From Straminergon stramineum (lineage: Eukaryota; Streptophyta; Bryopsida; Hypnales; Calliergonaceae), in the NCBI GenBank assembly GCA_963920665.1, contig OY987265.1:34229001-34293000 (forward strand): a stretch of 64,000 nucleotides of DNA, written 5' to 3'. This document shows positions 1 to 11,727 of the stretch, one piece after another (within the stretch, counting starts at the first letter, position 1; each line of letters opens with the position of its first letter). The translations under genes were made by a program, and so were the position numbers. Below the pieces are notes generated by a model. The model was not told where the DNA came from, searched no databases, and saw only the letters and a list, made by a program, of their open reading frames with translations.

Positions 1-910
1 ACCATTGCACATCATTTTTAATTCAACTTCATAAACAATATCATAGTAATATGATTTTATTTGGAAGTTGCCAAAATGGGAATGGAAGCTTTAATTACAA
101 AGTCTTCCCTCTTAATTTAATTTTGAACTAAATTTGGTAAATGGTATTAGACTAAGATGATTGGTGAAGGGGAAATCAAATAATATGAGGAAGTTTTTAA
201 ATAAATCTCCATCTATTATTTTGTATTTTAAAATCCACTTCATAAATAATACATTGATAAGAAAAACCTCTTACATTTGTACAAATCAAAAAAGGAAGTT
301 CTAATTTAAATCTCTTCCCTCTAATTTTTAAGTTGTAGATCAAGGTGGTAAATAATACAAGAATGGAGAATGATGCTTGGAAAATAGAGAAATGAATTGG
401 AGAATTTCTTATATAAATCTCCATCCATTATTTTTTATTTTTAAATCTGCTTCATGAATAATATACTACCAGTAAGATGACAAATCTTTGACATTTGTAC
501 AAATCAAAAGGGGAAGTTTTAATTCAAATTTCTTCTTTCTAATTTTTAAGTTGTAGATCAAGGTGGTAAATAATATATGAGTATGATACATTGATGGTGC
601 TTGGAGAATAGAGAAAATCAAATCAAGAAGTTCATACACAAATCTCCATACACTTTTTTGTATTTTAAAATCCACTTGATAAAAAATACAGTAGTCCAAT
701 GACTCTTTGAGATTTGCATGAATCAAAAGGGATATTCTCATTTAAATTTCTTCCCTATAATTTTTAAGTTTTAGATGAAGGTGGTAAATAATACATGAGT
801 ATGATGATGCTAGGAGGATATAAAAAAATCAAAATGGGGATGTTTTAAAATGAATCTTCATTTATTTAAAAAAAATTTAAATCCACTTGATTATAAATCA
901 ATTCTAGGGT
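1..910. repeat. tandem array of ~215-bp AT-rich units
   Basis: The phrase AAATCTCCATC (or a close variant) recurs near 203, 414, 642 and 854, giving periods of about 211, 228 and 212 bp. Each unit also carries TCCACTTCATAAATAATA-like, ACATTTGTACAAATCAAA-like and TTTTTAAGTTGTAGATCAAG-like blocks in the same order. The first 200 bases are a more diverged unit, so the array probably continues to the left of the window. The units differ at many positions, so it is old. Short open frames in it are by-products of the repeat, not genes. Confidence 0.8.
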
Positions 911-2715
911 GTAAACTTCTAAAGTCTTCTGGTCTCAATAGGGGGCAAAATGGATTTGGGGCAAGTTCCTATTAGGTTAATTTTATATGAAACTTTTTGA
1001 AACTTTTCATGGGATAGAAAAACTTATTAGCTTTTAGGAATGTAATTTTTATTTTAATGGGTGATGAAGAGCAAGATTTATATTAAAACAAGCTTAGGTC
1101 TAAATTAGTCCATCAAAAACAAATCCACAAAAACTTGGAATATAAATTATTTTTCTTACATATTGTATTTTTGTCTACATGGAAAGTTTGGATTCATTTC
1201 ATTTGGATTGATGATGTAAAGACTATGAAGCATCTTGTTTTGTGGGCAATCATAGTATTGTTTTGAAAAAATTGGGTGTAGGATCTGTTTTTGGGTTCAA
1301 ATTTCAAACTTTTTCAAAACAAATAGTTCCATAGAGTCAACTTTGATTATTAGAAAAATCTCATCATTGGGATTAGTGTATTTTAATTCCATCTTAGAGG
1401 TATTAATGATTGAGTTTTTTCCTCTATAATCTACCTTCTTCTATTTAACAATTTTTTAAAGAATAAAAACCACATTATTTTCTTAACTTTTATTTTTTAT
1501 ATTTTCAAATCCATTTTGAATGATGAAATTTTTTTAATTCAAGGTCTATAGTGCAAAGTTTTCTAAGTTAAGAAGATTCAAAGTCTCTTAAACTAGTTTG
1601 CCATCATGCCAAAAAACATGATTACTTCACTTTGAAACCATTTATCTTGCAATTTGTGCAATGAAATTTTCTGAAATTTTTCCCACACATTCTCATACTA
1701 TTCTATTTCAAGATCCTCCAATGACATATGCAAAAAAATACCATTTTTAAAAACTTTTTACTCTTTGCACTAGAAATGGCAGTTTTGAGCATTTTTTTTG
1801 ACAAAATTTGCAACACAGTGGTCACCCCTTGACCCGAGGTCGCCCCTAAACTTGCAATCGCCCTAGTTCTTGAACCTATAGTAGCTTTGAAATTTGGACC
1901 CACGGTCACCCCTGATTCAACCTCACTCGCCTCCACCCACAGTCGCCCAAGTTAACGCGGTTCTAGTTTTCCACATCTATCTAGAGAGCCTACCAAGTAG
2001 GCCAAATCCAATTTTCCATGGGATAAAATTTTTACCCTTGTGCAATGGGATGCGATGCCTTATCGACATGTTGTGTAGTATGACATGTGACGTTAGACGT
2101 CCTACACCACACCAAAACCTAAAAATATGTTCGACAAGACAATCTTGATTCAAGCCAATTGTCTAAGAAAAATTGAATTGCATTGTCTACACTTGAAGTT
2201 GTGTTTGTAGCTCCTACACTGTAATGGCAACGTCAATGCTTCTTGCACCAACACAATTCAATTTTTTGTCAATTTGAGCTTCATATATGGAGATCCAACA
2301 ACCTCTCAATGAAAAACATGTTTGGGTCAAGCAATGTGGTAGCTTATAAATACATTGTATGTATTATGGTGAGTGTATATATCTCTAGAGACAAAATCAG
2401 ATTATGTGAGATTGTTGGTGTTCTTGATTGTAACAAACAACTTTAGTGGTGGTAAAGGTGTGCTTTAGAGCTGTGAACACCAATACTAAACTGCATTTGA
2501 CTAGAAGAATGTAATATGGATAAACGGATCTTCATTTGAAATTGGACAAGATCAATACTAGTGAAGGTATGATGAAAGTTATATAAATATTTTTCTTTGG
2601 ATTGCTTAGCAATATTTTTTAAATCTAATCATTCATTAGTGATGATAGAGTGCATTCACCAATTTCAATAAGTGCCTCCTTGTTAGATTGCCATGTGATA
2701 GATGAATAGGTAGGG
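911..2715. other. no gene seen; contains a relic of the TTAA element
   Basis: I find no convincing coding sequence here. Around 1645-1800 the text resembles the end of the ~955-bp TTAA element found at 3.7, 6.6, 44.5 and 46.6 kb (the ACTAGAAATGGCAGTTTT and TGAAATTTTTCCCACA phrases). This is therefore a truncated, diverged copy. Bases 1805-1960 are more GC-rich than their surroundings but contain no extended frame with recognisable protein features. Confidence 0.5.
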
Positions 2716-2748
2716 ACTTTGTTGTTGTAGTCTATGAAAGTCGATTGA

Positions 2749-3087
2749 GTGACTCTTTACTTTTTCCATAAGTACTATAAGACATTTATACTCATGCAAG
2801 ATGGTGCTCTTGTGCACTACAATAGGGAATTAAGTGATTGGAGGCAAGCACATGTCATGAGAAAGCTTTCATGGCCAACAAACTTAAACCCTATCAAAAA
2901 CCTACGAAAGATTGTGAAAGACATTGTCTAAAATGAGGTGCTACCACAAAACAAAGAAGAATTAGTCGACACCATTCAACGGATATGGGAAGAGGTGTCT
3001 CTAGAGATGATTGAAGTTCTCCTTGCTAGCATGCCTTACCATATGAAGGTTATAATAAAAGCTAACAGTGATAGCACTAGATGGTAG
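2749..3087 (+). pseudogene. Tc1/mariner-type DDE transposase, C-terminal remnant
   Basis: One reading frame from about 2749 to the TAG at 3085-3087, broken by an in-frame TAA at 2929-2931, reads as the end of a Tc1-like (DDE_3) transposase. Visible blocks are MQDGALVHY (second catalytic Asp), LSWPTNLNPIKNLRK (family consensus WPxxSPDLNPIENLW), then PQNKEELVDTIQRIWEEV and SMPYHMKVIIKA. The final catalytic Glu of the PIEN block is replaced by Lys and about two residues before LNPI are missing. With those restored the last spacing would be about 34 residues, as in Tc1 (DD34E) rather than the DD39D mariners usual in plants. No N-terminal DNA-binding region or terminal repeats were identified. It is non-functional. 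Confidence 0.75.
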
Positions 3088-3697
3088 ATAGTTTGTCAAA
3101 AAAATGCTATATTTATAAATAATTTTATAGTTTTTTTGGAATTTCTTAAGACATTAGTAAAGTAGACTTCATTATCTTTTTGAACACCTTGCCGTTTGTG
3201 ATTTGGATCATTTTTGAGTATGTGGTGGCAATTCGAAATTGGAGGTTTGGACTCTATTTTTGTAAATTAACTGCTATGAACGTAAACTTGTTGGTGGGTA
3301 CTGTACTTCAAGGTTGTCTAATCAAAGGTATTCTAGTGTCAATAATAAGTGTTCATATGACCTCAACTTTAAAAATTTGAAGTATATTCATACAGACACT
3401 TAAAATTCTCAAACCAATTGCATTTATTTTTGTTTTCATTTGCTAATAATGAAATATGGTATATTTCCAAAATTGTATTTAAAATTTTTGGTTCCAAAAA
3501 GGGAGTAGGTTTTAGGTGAAGATATCAATTTGCCCTTCCTTAGATGGTTAATAATTTTGATATGTTGTATGTTAATTATTCAAATTAATGTATGATTGAA
3601 GAAGAAAGAAGAAAAGTCTTATGAATGATGAATTTATTTGAGTATTTTAAATAATTTTGTCACATCAACAAAGGTAATATTACTTTGATATAAGTGG
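3088..3697. other. no gene seen
   Basis: AT-rich sequence between the transposase remnant and the first TTAA element. It may include the 3' flank of the dead Tc1-like element, but I found no terminal inverted repeat to prove it. Confidence 0.4.
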
Positions 3698-4828
3698 TTA
3701 ACCCTTAAAGGTTTTTGATTATGTTTTCACCAAAAATGATCTAAAACTATCATTTCTAATACAAGTACCAAATTTTAGAAAAAAACCCATTTTGGGACAC
3801 ATGTGACCATGGGATCTTGTAGTACGTTAGTTTGAATAGATGTGGAGAAAGTTTTAGAAATTTCCACCTTGTAGATTGCAAGATATTAGGGTTTGAATTG
3901 ACATAAATCCTTTTTTGGGCCTTCTGAAAAACCAAGTGGTTGTACTTCACAAGGTCACATTTGTATGAAAAAATGTCCAAAATTGTGGTACTTCTTTGGA
4001 TTCATTCTCCAAGTCAAGTTGGATATATACTTGAAATTTTTTTGGATCATTTGGAATTATACAACTTATAGGAAAAAATAGTAAGTAGAAAGAAGTAAAG
4101 AATGATTCAAAATACAAAATTGTTAAGAATTTAGTTATGGAATTGAAAAATGACAATACCCATGGTTGTAATGATGCAATAAAAAATTTACATGCTATGA
4201 TTATTTTTTTCAAAAAATATTGAAAATGGAGTTAGTTTTTTCAAAGGACTTCAAAGTTTATTTTAGAGTAGAGAATTTGTAATTGCCTACAAACTAAAAC
4301 TCCTCATAACTTTCTTCTCATTAATCAAAATGGAATGACTCAAAGCTTCCTACATACATATAAATCTAGAAAACTAATTTCAATTTTTTTTTTCCTTAAA
4401 AAAGTGATCTTTTTGAGCTACCCACTGAGCATGAAAAATGATGTATTATGCAATAATTCACTACAAGAGAAAGGGGTGTTTTAAGTATAGTCCTAGTAGT
4501 GTATTCTTTTAAGTAATGACCTACAAGGAGTCTTTTAAGTAAAATTTTACTTAAAAGACTCCTTATAGGTCATTACTTAAAAGAATAAACTACTAGGACT
4601 ATACTTAAAACACCCCTTTCTCTTGTAGTGATTTCTTAACCATGTAGTCAAAAGTTACAAAAATTGTTGTGCCTAATATTGTTTCAATTGTTAAAAATTG
4701 TTGTGCTACTCTTTGGGCACATGTTATGCAAAAATTTTAAAGAAAAAAAATAAAAATTTCATTCATAGTGAGTTGTCCAAATCCACTCTAGTGCCAAAAG
4801 AAATGCAATTTAGGGCTTTAGAGGTTAA
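3698..4828. mobile_element. TTAA-bounded ~955-bp non-autonomous element, copy 1 (interrupted)
   Basis: Starts TTAACCCTTAAAG and ends with GAGGTTAA. The interior aligns with copies at 6616-7569, 44469-45423 and 46633-47561, for example the blocks around TTCTAATACAAGTACCAAA, AACTTTCTTCTCATTAATCA and TCCACCTTGTAGATTGCAA. It is 1131 bp long because a 172-bp CACTA MITE plus its 3-bp duplication lies inside. Removing 175 bp leaves 956 bp, matching the other copies. No protein is encoded. It lies in the same orientation as the 46.6-kb copy and inverted relative to the copies at 6.6 and 44.5 kb. Confidence 0.85.
4459..4630. mobile_element. CACTA-type MITE 1, near-perfect palindrome
   Basis: The 172-bp element begins CACTACAAGAGAAAGGGG and ends in the inverse, CCCCTTTCTCTTGTAGTG. 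It is flanked on both sides by ATT (4456-4458 and 4631-4633), the 3-bp target duplication typical of CACTA/En-Spm elements. Almost the whole element is one inverted repeat meeting near 4545, so its transcript would fold into a single ~85-bp hairpin with few mismatches. It sits inside TTAA element copy 1; the sequence rejoins cleanly when it is removed. The near-perfect arms suggest recent insertion or gene conversion. Confidence 0.93.
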
Positions 4829-4989
4829 ATGTGTGAGAAGTTGGTTTCACTAATGATCTAATTTAATTTATGACTTAGACTAGACAACCTTCAAAACTCT
4901 AGGGATTCAAGAAGATTATTATACTACTAAGTCATCCTACTGAAGTAAGTATCACGTTCCCTCTCCAAATTGCAATTCCTATCTACATT

Positions 4990-5153
4990 CACTAAAAGAA
5001 ATCTATATTTGTCTCGATAAAATCTAAATGACGTGTTTGTTGAGGCAAAAACAAAGTTTGTGTTTTTTTGTGTTTTTTAGCATAGATTTTATATTTGCCT
5101 CAATAGAAACGTCATGTAGATTTTGTTGAAACAAACACATATTTCTTCTAGTG
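4990..5153. mobile_element. CACTA-type MITE 2
   Basis: The 164-bp element starts CACTAAAAGAAAT and ends ATTTCTTCTAGTG, with ATT duplicated on both sides (4987-4989, 5154-5156). Subterminal segments are also inverted (ATCTATATTTGTCTC-like against GAAACAAACACATAT-like, and ATGACGTGTTTGTTGAGGC-like against GCCTCAATAGAAACGTCAT). The arms are more diverged than in MITE 1, so this insertion is older. Confidence 0.88.
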
Positions 5154-6615
5154 ATTTGTCCTACATTTCAACCTACAAATCTTAAATATATATAAATAAG
5201 AGATACAATTACAAGTATTTCCATAATGCAATGCATACCTTCAAATCACTAAATTTACATTTGTATTTTCACTTATGAAATAACTTAAAAATTTTGTACA
5301 TTTTTTTTCACTTTAGGCTATTGAACTAGCTTTGAATACAAGTTCATCAGATTACAATGTACAATGTACTCAAAAGATATAGTTATTGCATTGCTCCATA
5401 TTGTGCAAATCTAAAAAAACTAGCAAACAAATTGAGCAATTTGTAATAGTTTTTATCCATTTTGAAGGTGCCCCTCCCCCTTCCTATGGATTTATAGGGG
5501 ATATTTCTATGTACTTTTTTAACTTAGTCATCAACCTCTAAAAATTGAGAACAAATAAAATGTGGTTAGAATTTTGGTTGGCTCTTTGTGAGCAGATATT
5601 TACCCACCCTTAGTAAATATATAAGCACAATCATGTTCTTGTGTTTGGGGGGATGAGTTCTATTCTAACAAGTGCTTCATGTCGGTCCATTGTGCCTTCC
5701 AAGCAATGAGTCTTTTCTAAGCTTCCTAAATCCTCTAACCCATTGACGAACTCCCAAATTAGCCTATGTGTAGAGTTACTCCAATTATCTTGATCCCTTG
5801 ACTACTATAGCTTCTTAGTAGAACTAAAAGTTATCCAAATCTATTACTACTACCTTGCAAATTAGGTCATGCCAATTTTAAAAACCTAAGATGAATGGAA
5901 ATTGGATGTTCCCACAAGGAGCTACGGCCGGATGAAGTTTGATCCTTGAAGAGGCTCTTTAAATTTCATCCATCCCTATGGACCTTCTCCCTAATTCAAA
6001 CGGCCCTGATTTTTGGACCCTACTCCTACCCTATCAACTATTATGTGTGCTTCAAGTTTGGGCTTGGACGGATGAATTTCACCCAACTTCATCCATTTTG
6101 GATCCCAAACTTTATCCGCTCATAACTTGTTGTAAGTTGGTTTGGGGTGTATTTTATACTCCTGGAATCCCCTCGATGTCTACTCTATGATTCTAGTGCT
6201 AAACTTGACCTAACCTTCCACCCTAAAGGTGCTACCGCCCTTAGGCCTTGGCCCTACTCTATTTTTGTCGATTAAAGCGAACTATAATGGAAAGAAGAGT
6301 GTTAGTGTCCTACCTTGGCTTGGGGTTCCTCCACTAGGTGTTCGAGACTTTCCTTCAACACATCCCTCACTACCATGGCACCTTTGTGGAGTTGGATGAA
6401 TGCTTTAGTGAATTTTGTATGTTGGATGTAATACATTTGGAGGGGCTAACTCCCCATCTTTCTTTTTCTTTCCCTTCCTTGCTTCTACCCTAATCCTTGT
6501 TTTGTGTAAAGCGTGGTAGTTGGCCGGCCATCTACTTCCAAAGCCCTCACCCAATTGATTAATGACCACTCACACCCATCTCATTGCATTACCTCTACTA
6601 ACCTAGACTTGGGGA
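5154..6615. other. no gene seen; possibly decayed LTR-retrotransposon noncoding sequence
   Basis: The segment from about 5640 to 6600 is richer in C and less AT-rich than its flanks, and resembles retrotransposon LTR or leader sequence in texture. However, I found no paired LTR, primer-binding site or polyprotein. TTAA element copy 2 is inserted at its right edge and similar-textured sequence resumes after 7570. Confidence 0.35.
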
Positions 6616-7569
6616 TTAACCCCTAAAGTACCAAACAATGTTTTTTGGCAACATAGCAATTTGGGGTAGCTCACTATGAATGGAATTTTTATTTTTTTTC
6701 TTTGAAATGTTTAGACAACATGTTCCCGAGGAGTAGCTTAAAGGCCCAAAAAATTTCATAAGTTTTGAATACATGGTCAAAAAGTTATTGTATGATATGT
6801 AGTTTTGAATGCTTGGCGGGCAACCCAAGCATAAAAAAAAACTTCTTTAAAAATCACCTTTTTTTTAAAATAAAAATTTGAAATTGGTTTTATAGATTTA
6901 TTTATACATGAAAAGATTTGAATCATTCCATTTTGATTTATGAGATGAAATTTATGAAGGGATTTAGTTGTGGGTAGTTTGTGGGTAGTAATGGAATCTC
7001 TACTCTAAAATAAACTTTGAAGACCTTTATTTAACTCAATTTTCAATATTTCTGGAAAAAAAATAAAAGGATGATGTGTAGATTGTTTATTAGAACATTA
7101 TAACCATTTGGATTGTCATTTTTCAATTCCATAAATAAATGATGAAAAATTAGTATTTTGAATCATTCTCTATTTTTTTCTACTTACTAATTTTTTCCTA
7201 TATGTTGTACAATTCCAAATGATCTAAAATTTTTCAAGCATGTAGCCAACTTGACTTGAAGAACGAATCCAAAGAGTTACAACCATTTCAGGCATTTTTT
7301 CATAATGATATGGCCTTGTGAAGTGCATATGCCCAAGTTTTGGTAGGGCCAAAAAATGGCTTTTTGTCACTTTAAATGCTAATATTTTGCAATCCACATG
7401 GTGGAAATTTTTGAAATTTTTTCTACATCTTTTCAAACCAGCATACTATAAGATCCTATGGTTAGAAGTGTTCAAAAATGTATTTTTTCTAAAATTTGGT
7501 ACTTGTACTAGAAATGATAGTTTTAGAGTGTTTTTGTTGAAAACATAGTCAAATACATTTAGGGGTTAA
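6616..7569. mobile_element. TTAA-bounded ~955-bp non-autonomous element, copy 2
   Basis: Runs from TTAACCCCTAAAGTACC to CATTTAGGGGTTAA (954 bp) and is inverted relative to copy 1. The terminal inverted repeat is TTAACCCCTAAA. Internal blocks shared with the other copies include TTTTTTGGCAACATAGCAAT, AGCTCACTATGAATGGAAT, GGGTAGTTTGTGGGTAGT and CATGGTGGAAATTTTTGAAA. No coding capacity. Confidence 0.9.
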
Positions 7570-9518
7570 TGGTCACTACCCCTTGTACTCCCACTACCTC
7601 CTAATCAATGTCCAGATCCATCAAGCCACTTCTAATGGATGGAGGATCCTTCTTAATTCCCTATTAGTTCCCCTCCTTCCTCCTCTTCTTTCACTTGCAT
7701 TGTTGTTGTGTTGGAGAATGGTTCCATGGAGAAAATGGTTTTGTGAGGTTGTTTTCCTATAACTACTTCCCCCCTTATGTTCCTACCATAGCTTGGTTCT
7801 ACTCACTCTCCTCCTTCAATTGTTCTTCTATTCTATTCTATTTTCTAATCCCTATTTTCTTCTATTCCCCTTCTATTCTATCCTGCTTTCTAACCTATAC
7901 TTCCCCTCTACTCCCCTATTTTCTAACCTTATCTACCCTAACCCATTCCCATGCTATTTCTTCCCTTATTTTGGTGGTACTTTTATTCCACCCTAAGCTT
8001 GGACTCCCTCAACTTGAATGTTGGACTTCCCAACTTGAATATTGACTCTCACCCGAACATTGGACTTCCACCTCGTACTAGACTTCCCCATGGTTGCTGG
8101 ATTGGGCTAAGGTACACGCCTTTAGGCTATCGGTACCTATCCAAGCTTGAGTACCCACTTACCGGGCTCCAGTACCGCTTATGGGGCTTCGATATGTGCA
8201 TGTGGGGGTGCTAGTGAGGGTTTGGTGCGCTTTCACTTGATAGAGGTTAAATCTCGGTTTTAGGGTGATTTAGAATTGAGTGAACTAAATGGGGATGTAA
8301 GACTCTACTACTATGAATCTAGGGTGTGTGTGTGTGTGCTTAGGACTTGACTACTAGGGCCTATCTTCTAATTTTGTGTATCAAACTTTGGTTCATTTCC
8401 AAAATGTTTTGGAAACTAAACTTTAAAGGTGAACATTGGTTAAGGTCAAAGCTCCACATTAATTTGGGTTTTATACCAAATCTAAGACTTGGAGGTACCT
8501 AAGAGTTCAAGGTTGCGCTATTGGTGAGGTTTTAATAGACAATCTAAGACTCTAAGGACCTAAGGGGTTAAAAGCTTCGCCGTCTTAGTGGGACCCACAA
8601 CGATACGTGTGAAGACAAGACAAGGTTAGTAGGACATGGGGACTTAGGATGCACTTAAAAACTTATGACAAGTGCTAGTGCAATGTGAGCCCTCAAGTTG
8701 GCCCTTGGAACTTAGGATTTTTTTTTTTTTTTTTTTTTAATTTTTTTTTTTAGGATTTTTAGTGTGTTTATGTGCAAAAAAGCTTAAAAAGAGAGTTTGA
8801 GTGGTATTTGGTAGAAGTCCCTACCAATGTAGTGAGGGGTTATTCTAGAAGTCTAGAGTATCTAATATACTCCAATTTCCTACTTCTAGTGCCTAGTTGA
8901 GAGTCTGAGGAGCCAAATCAATCTTGCAAATGCATATGAAAAACTAGCTAAATCTATTTTAGGCCCAGAGAATCTAGTATAGGTCACCATCCAATTTGTA
9001 AAAAATTTGGATTGGTAAATTCTTATTTGCAGGTAACTTCTAGAAAAATGAACCAAACTGCAAACAAGGTAAAGGGAGAGTATGAAGACAGATTCTTTTA
9101 ACTTAAAAGCATGCTAGGAGCCAACACTAGAGCTGGTTGTCTCAAGATTCCCCAATACAAGGATGATTTCTCCCTCGAGCAAAAATTAAAAGGAAATTGT
9201 TAATTTTAGCTTCTCCATGAATAGTGCAAAGTCAATTATAATATTGCACTTTGGTTTTGGGAGTTTTTTAGAAGCTACTCAAAAAGTTTCGGATTTTTTC
9301 AAAATAATAATGATGACTCCATGAGAAGTCATTTACCTTTAAATATGGTTGTAAATTCTTAGAAATTATCCATGTTGCAATAAAATCCCAATAAAAATTA
9401 GGATAGGGTTTTTGTGCTAATAAAACTTTGCACAAAATTTGAAGATATTATGACATTCCTAAGTACTAGAATCGGCAACGACATTGAACTTTTGAAGAAT
9501 TTACAATTTGGCCACGAA

Positions 9519-9582
9519 TTGATGGACGTACCAAGAGTTGATGGATGTACCAAGAGTTGATGGATGTACCAAGAGTTGATGG
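9519..9582. repeat. 21-bp tandem repeat, about three copies
   Basis: Three successive copies of a unit reading TTGATGGATGTACCAAGAG plus two bases, with one C/T difference in the first copy. Confidence 0.85.
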
Positions 9583-10230
9583 TGTCCAAATGTTGTGAAT
9601 GAGGGGTCTTTTTTTACTCCCACGAACCTTCCAAGTTACCCTAGCTAAACAATTTTCTCAAAAGAGACAAATTCCAAAAGTTGGAGTTTTAACTTTTCTT
9701 TGGAGTTATCGTAAGTTCATTTTACGCTTATAAATGGCTTGGAAGAAAGGGGTAGAGGACTTTCCTAGCTAATTTGGGTCTTTTGAATACTATGGTGCAA
9801 TTGTTTTTCAATTTGGAGTTGTTCCCTAGAAGATAGAAAGGGTCTAGCAATAGATTTGACTTTTAGAGTAATTAGTGGTAATTCAAAGTTAATTTCGCAA
9901 ATATCTTTTGAAAAATTGAAGATTGGATGTGGGTAAGATCTCTTTTTTTGTGTACCAAACCATCTTTGGTTTAAAGAAAGACAATTTAGAAATATTTTTG
10001 GTCAATTAGCAAAATATCTAAGATAATTAGGATTATTTTCAAAATATCTTTGGGAAAAGATCTTGGATTTAATTTAGCCAAGATTTATTAGCTAAATGGA
10101 GAGGGTTCTAGAGAATTCCTCCATTAAACAAAGATTATTTAGGAAATACGTTAGGATAGTCTAGAAATATCTAAGATTTAAAAGTAATGTTTTTCCACTG
10201 ACAACTTACTGGGGAGAGGCTGGGGACAAG

Positions 10231-10239
10231 TATAAAAGG
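10231..10239 (+). promoter_or_regulatory. TATA-box-like motif, possible LTR promoter
   Basis: TATAAAAGG follows a short GC-rich stretch (GGGGAGAGGCTGGGG) and is followed about 30 bases later by no recognisable coding sequence. This arrangement is typical of LTR promoters, but no retrotransposon body is recognisable, so the call is weak. Confidence 0.3.
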
Positions 10240-11727
10240 CCCCCTCTTTGAGATTGTCGGTACCCTCATTCTTATAACTAAACTTTGCTTTCGTTTTTCT
10301 CTTATTACTGGCATGGTTTGAGCATTGATCTAGGTCGAGATCTGACATAATTTTCATTCTATCTTTTGATTTGCACACTTTGAAGGATGAGAGGGTCCCT
10401 CTAAAGTGATTTCTATTTGATTTCTTTGAGTTTTCGTGGCTAAGCGTCCATTTTCTTTGTTTTGTGAGAGTTTTGGAAGGGATAAACCTCCAAACTCTAA
10501 TTTGCTTTAAAATTTCTAAGAAACTAACACATTGTGATATTCAAACACTCAAACAACATTTCGTATTAATACCCTTAAGGTAGCGAAGCTTGACTTTGCC
10601 ACAAGTATATTAGACTAATTCTAGCTCAAAATTTGTTGTATAATGGAATTTGGTCTTTAATTGATAAAATTCTATTTAAACACTATCATGTGTACTTCCT
10701 TTAAAGAATAAAACTTTTGAAATATTATTATCTATCCATTGACACTATGTATGCCTCAGGTTGCCTCCGCATGGCGAAGCTTTGATTGTGAAATTCTCAA
10801 AATTGATATTTTAAAGGTGGTTCTAAGTATTTAAGTACTTCAAACTATTAGAGAAACCTTTCTCTTTGTATGTTTGAAAAATGCCCTTGCATGTGGTAGT
10901 GATTTGGAACATTTAATTGCATAAGAGAATTAGAGAAAAGTAGCCCAAATTTTTTGAGTTTGAGTTCTTGAGAAAACTCTTAGTAGTAGTTAGAAGAAAA
11001 TCCAACATTTAGATTAATTTTCCCCTTAGTTAGAGTTATTAAATTATCCCGAAAAGAGAGTCCCAATTAGATTAGAACACTTTGATTTTCTTAGTTTAAA
11101 TTTATTCCAAAAATTCCAAAAAATTAGATTGTTAGTTTAGAGTTTAGGAAGTTGAAAAATTCCTCCAAAACTCCAAAACAAACCCATTTGAATGTCATAG
11201 TTATAGTAGTGAAAGTTTACTTTTAGTTGAGAGAAAAATCCCCCTAAACCATAAAATTAGGATAGATATAGTTAGAATTGTTTTTGGCCCTTTGTTTTCT
11301 TCTTTCTTGTTTTATTCTTTAGCATTCTACTAGTTGAAATTTGATCAAAATCTCAACTATTGAAGACCAACAAATAGGCCTAAATCAATCAGCCGCATTC
11401 AGACCAACAATTTACAGTCAGTCAGTGAGGCCGCGCACATGCGCCTTAATGTGGCGGGTGCTAGCGAGTTTCGCCTAGCGGGGTGGCGGAACTCGCCCTG
11501 GCGGATTTGAGCCCCGCCAACGCCAATGAGGGTGAAATCTCCTCCCGAGATTCACCCCTTGGTGGGGACAAGTTATTTTTTTTACCTTTTTACAGAATTT
11601 CTGCGCAGGTGCTACTTCGTCTTCTCCGACTGCAAGGTCTGTTGCTTCGACTGCGAGGTCTGTCTGTTCCAACTCCAAGGTTCTACTGCGAGGTATGCTC
11701 CCAAGGCTTCCTTCATTTTTTTAAATA

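Larger units (their letters stand above)
7570..11399. other. no gene seen; low-complexity and retroelement-like sequence
   Basis: C/T-rich sequence at 7580-8220 and AT-rich sequence beyond it. Small features are a GT run near 8323-8337, a long T tract interrupted by AA at 8719-8752, and the 21-bp tandem repeat listed separately. The TATAAAAGG at 10231 could belong to a decayed LTR, but no matching LTR pair was found. Confidence 0.4.

Noticed and set aside
7695..8214. Overlapping plus-strand frames rich in Leu, Phe, Tyr and Pro.
   Set aside because: They come from C/T-rich low-complexity DNA, with no domain and no splice context.
8323..8337. A CRISPR-like or regulatory repeat near the GT run.
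   Set aside because: It is a simple dinucleotide microsatellite; no spacer-repeat structure exists anywhere in the window.
5640..10240. A possible LTR retrotransposon with LTRs around 5.6-6.6 and 7.6-10.4 kb.
   Set aside because: No matching direct repeats, primer-binding site, polypurine tract or pol motifs could be found by reading.
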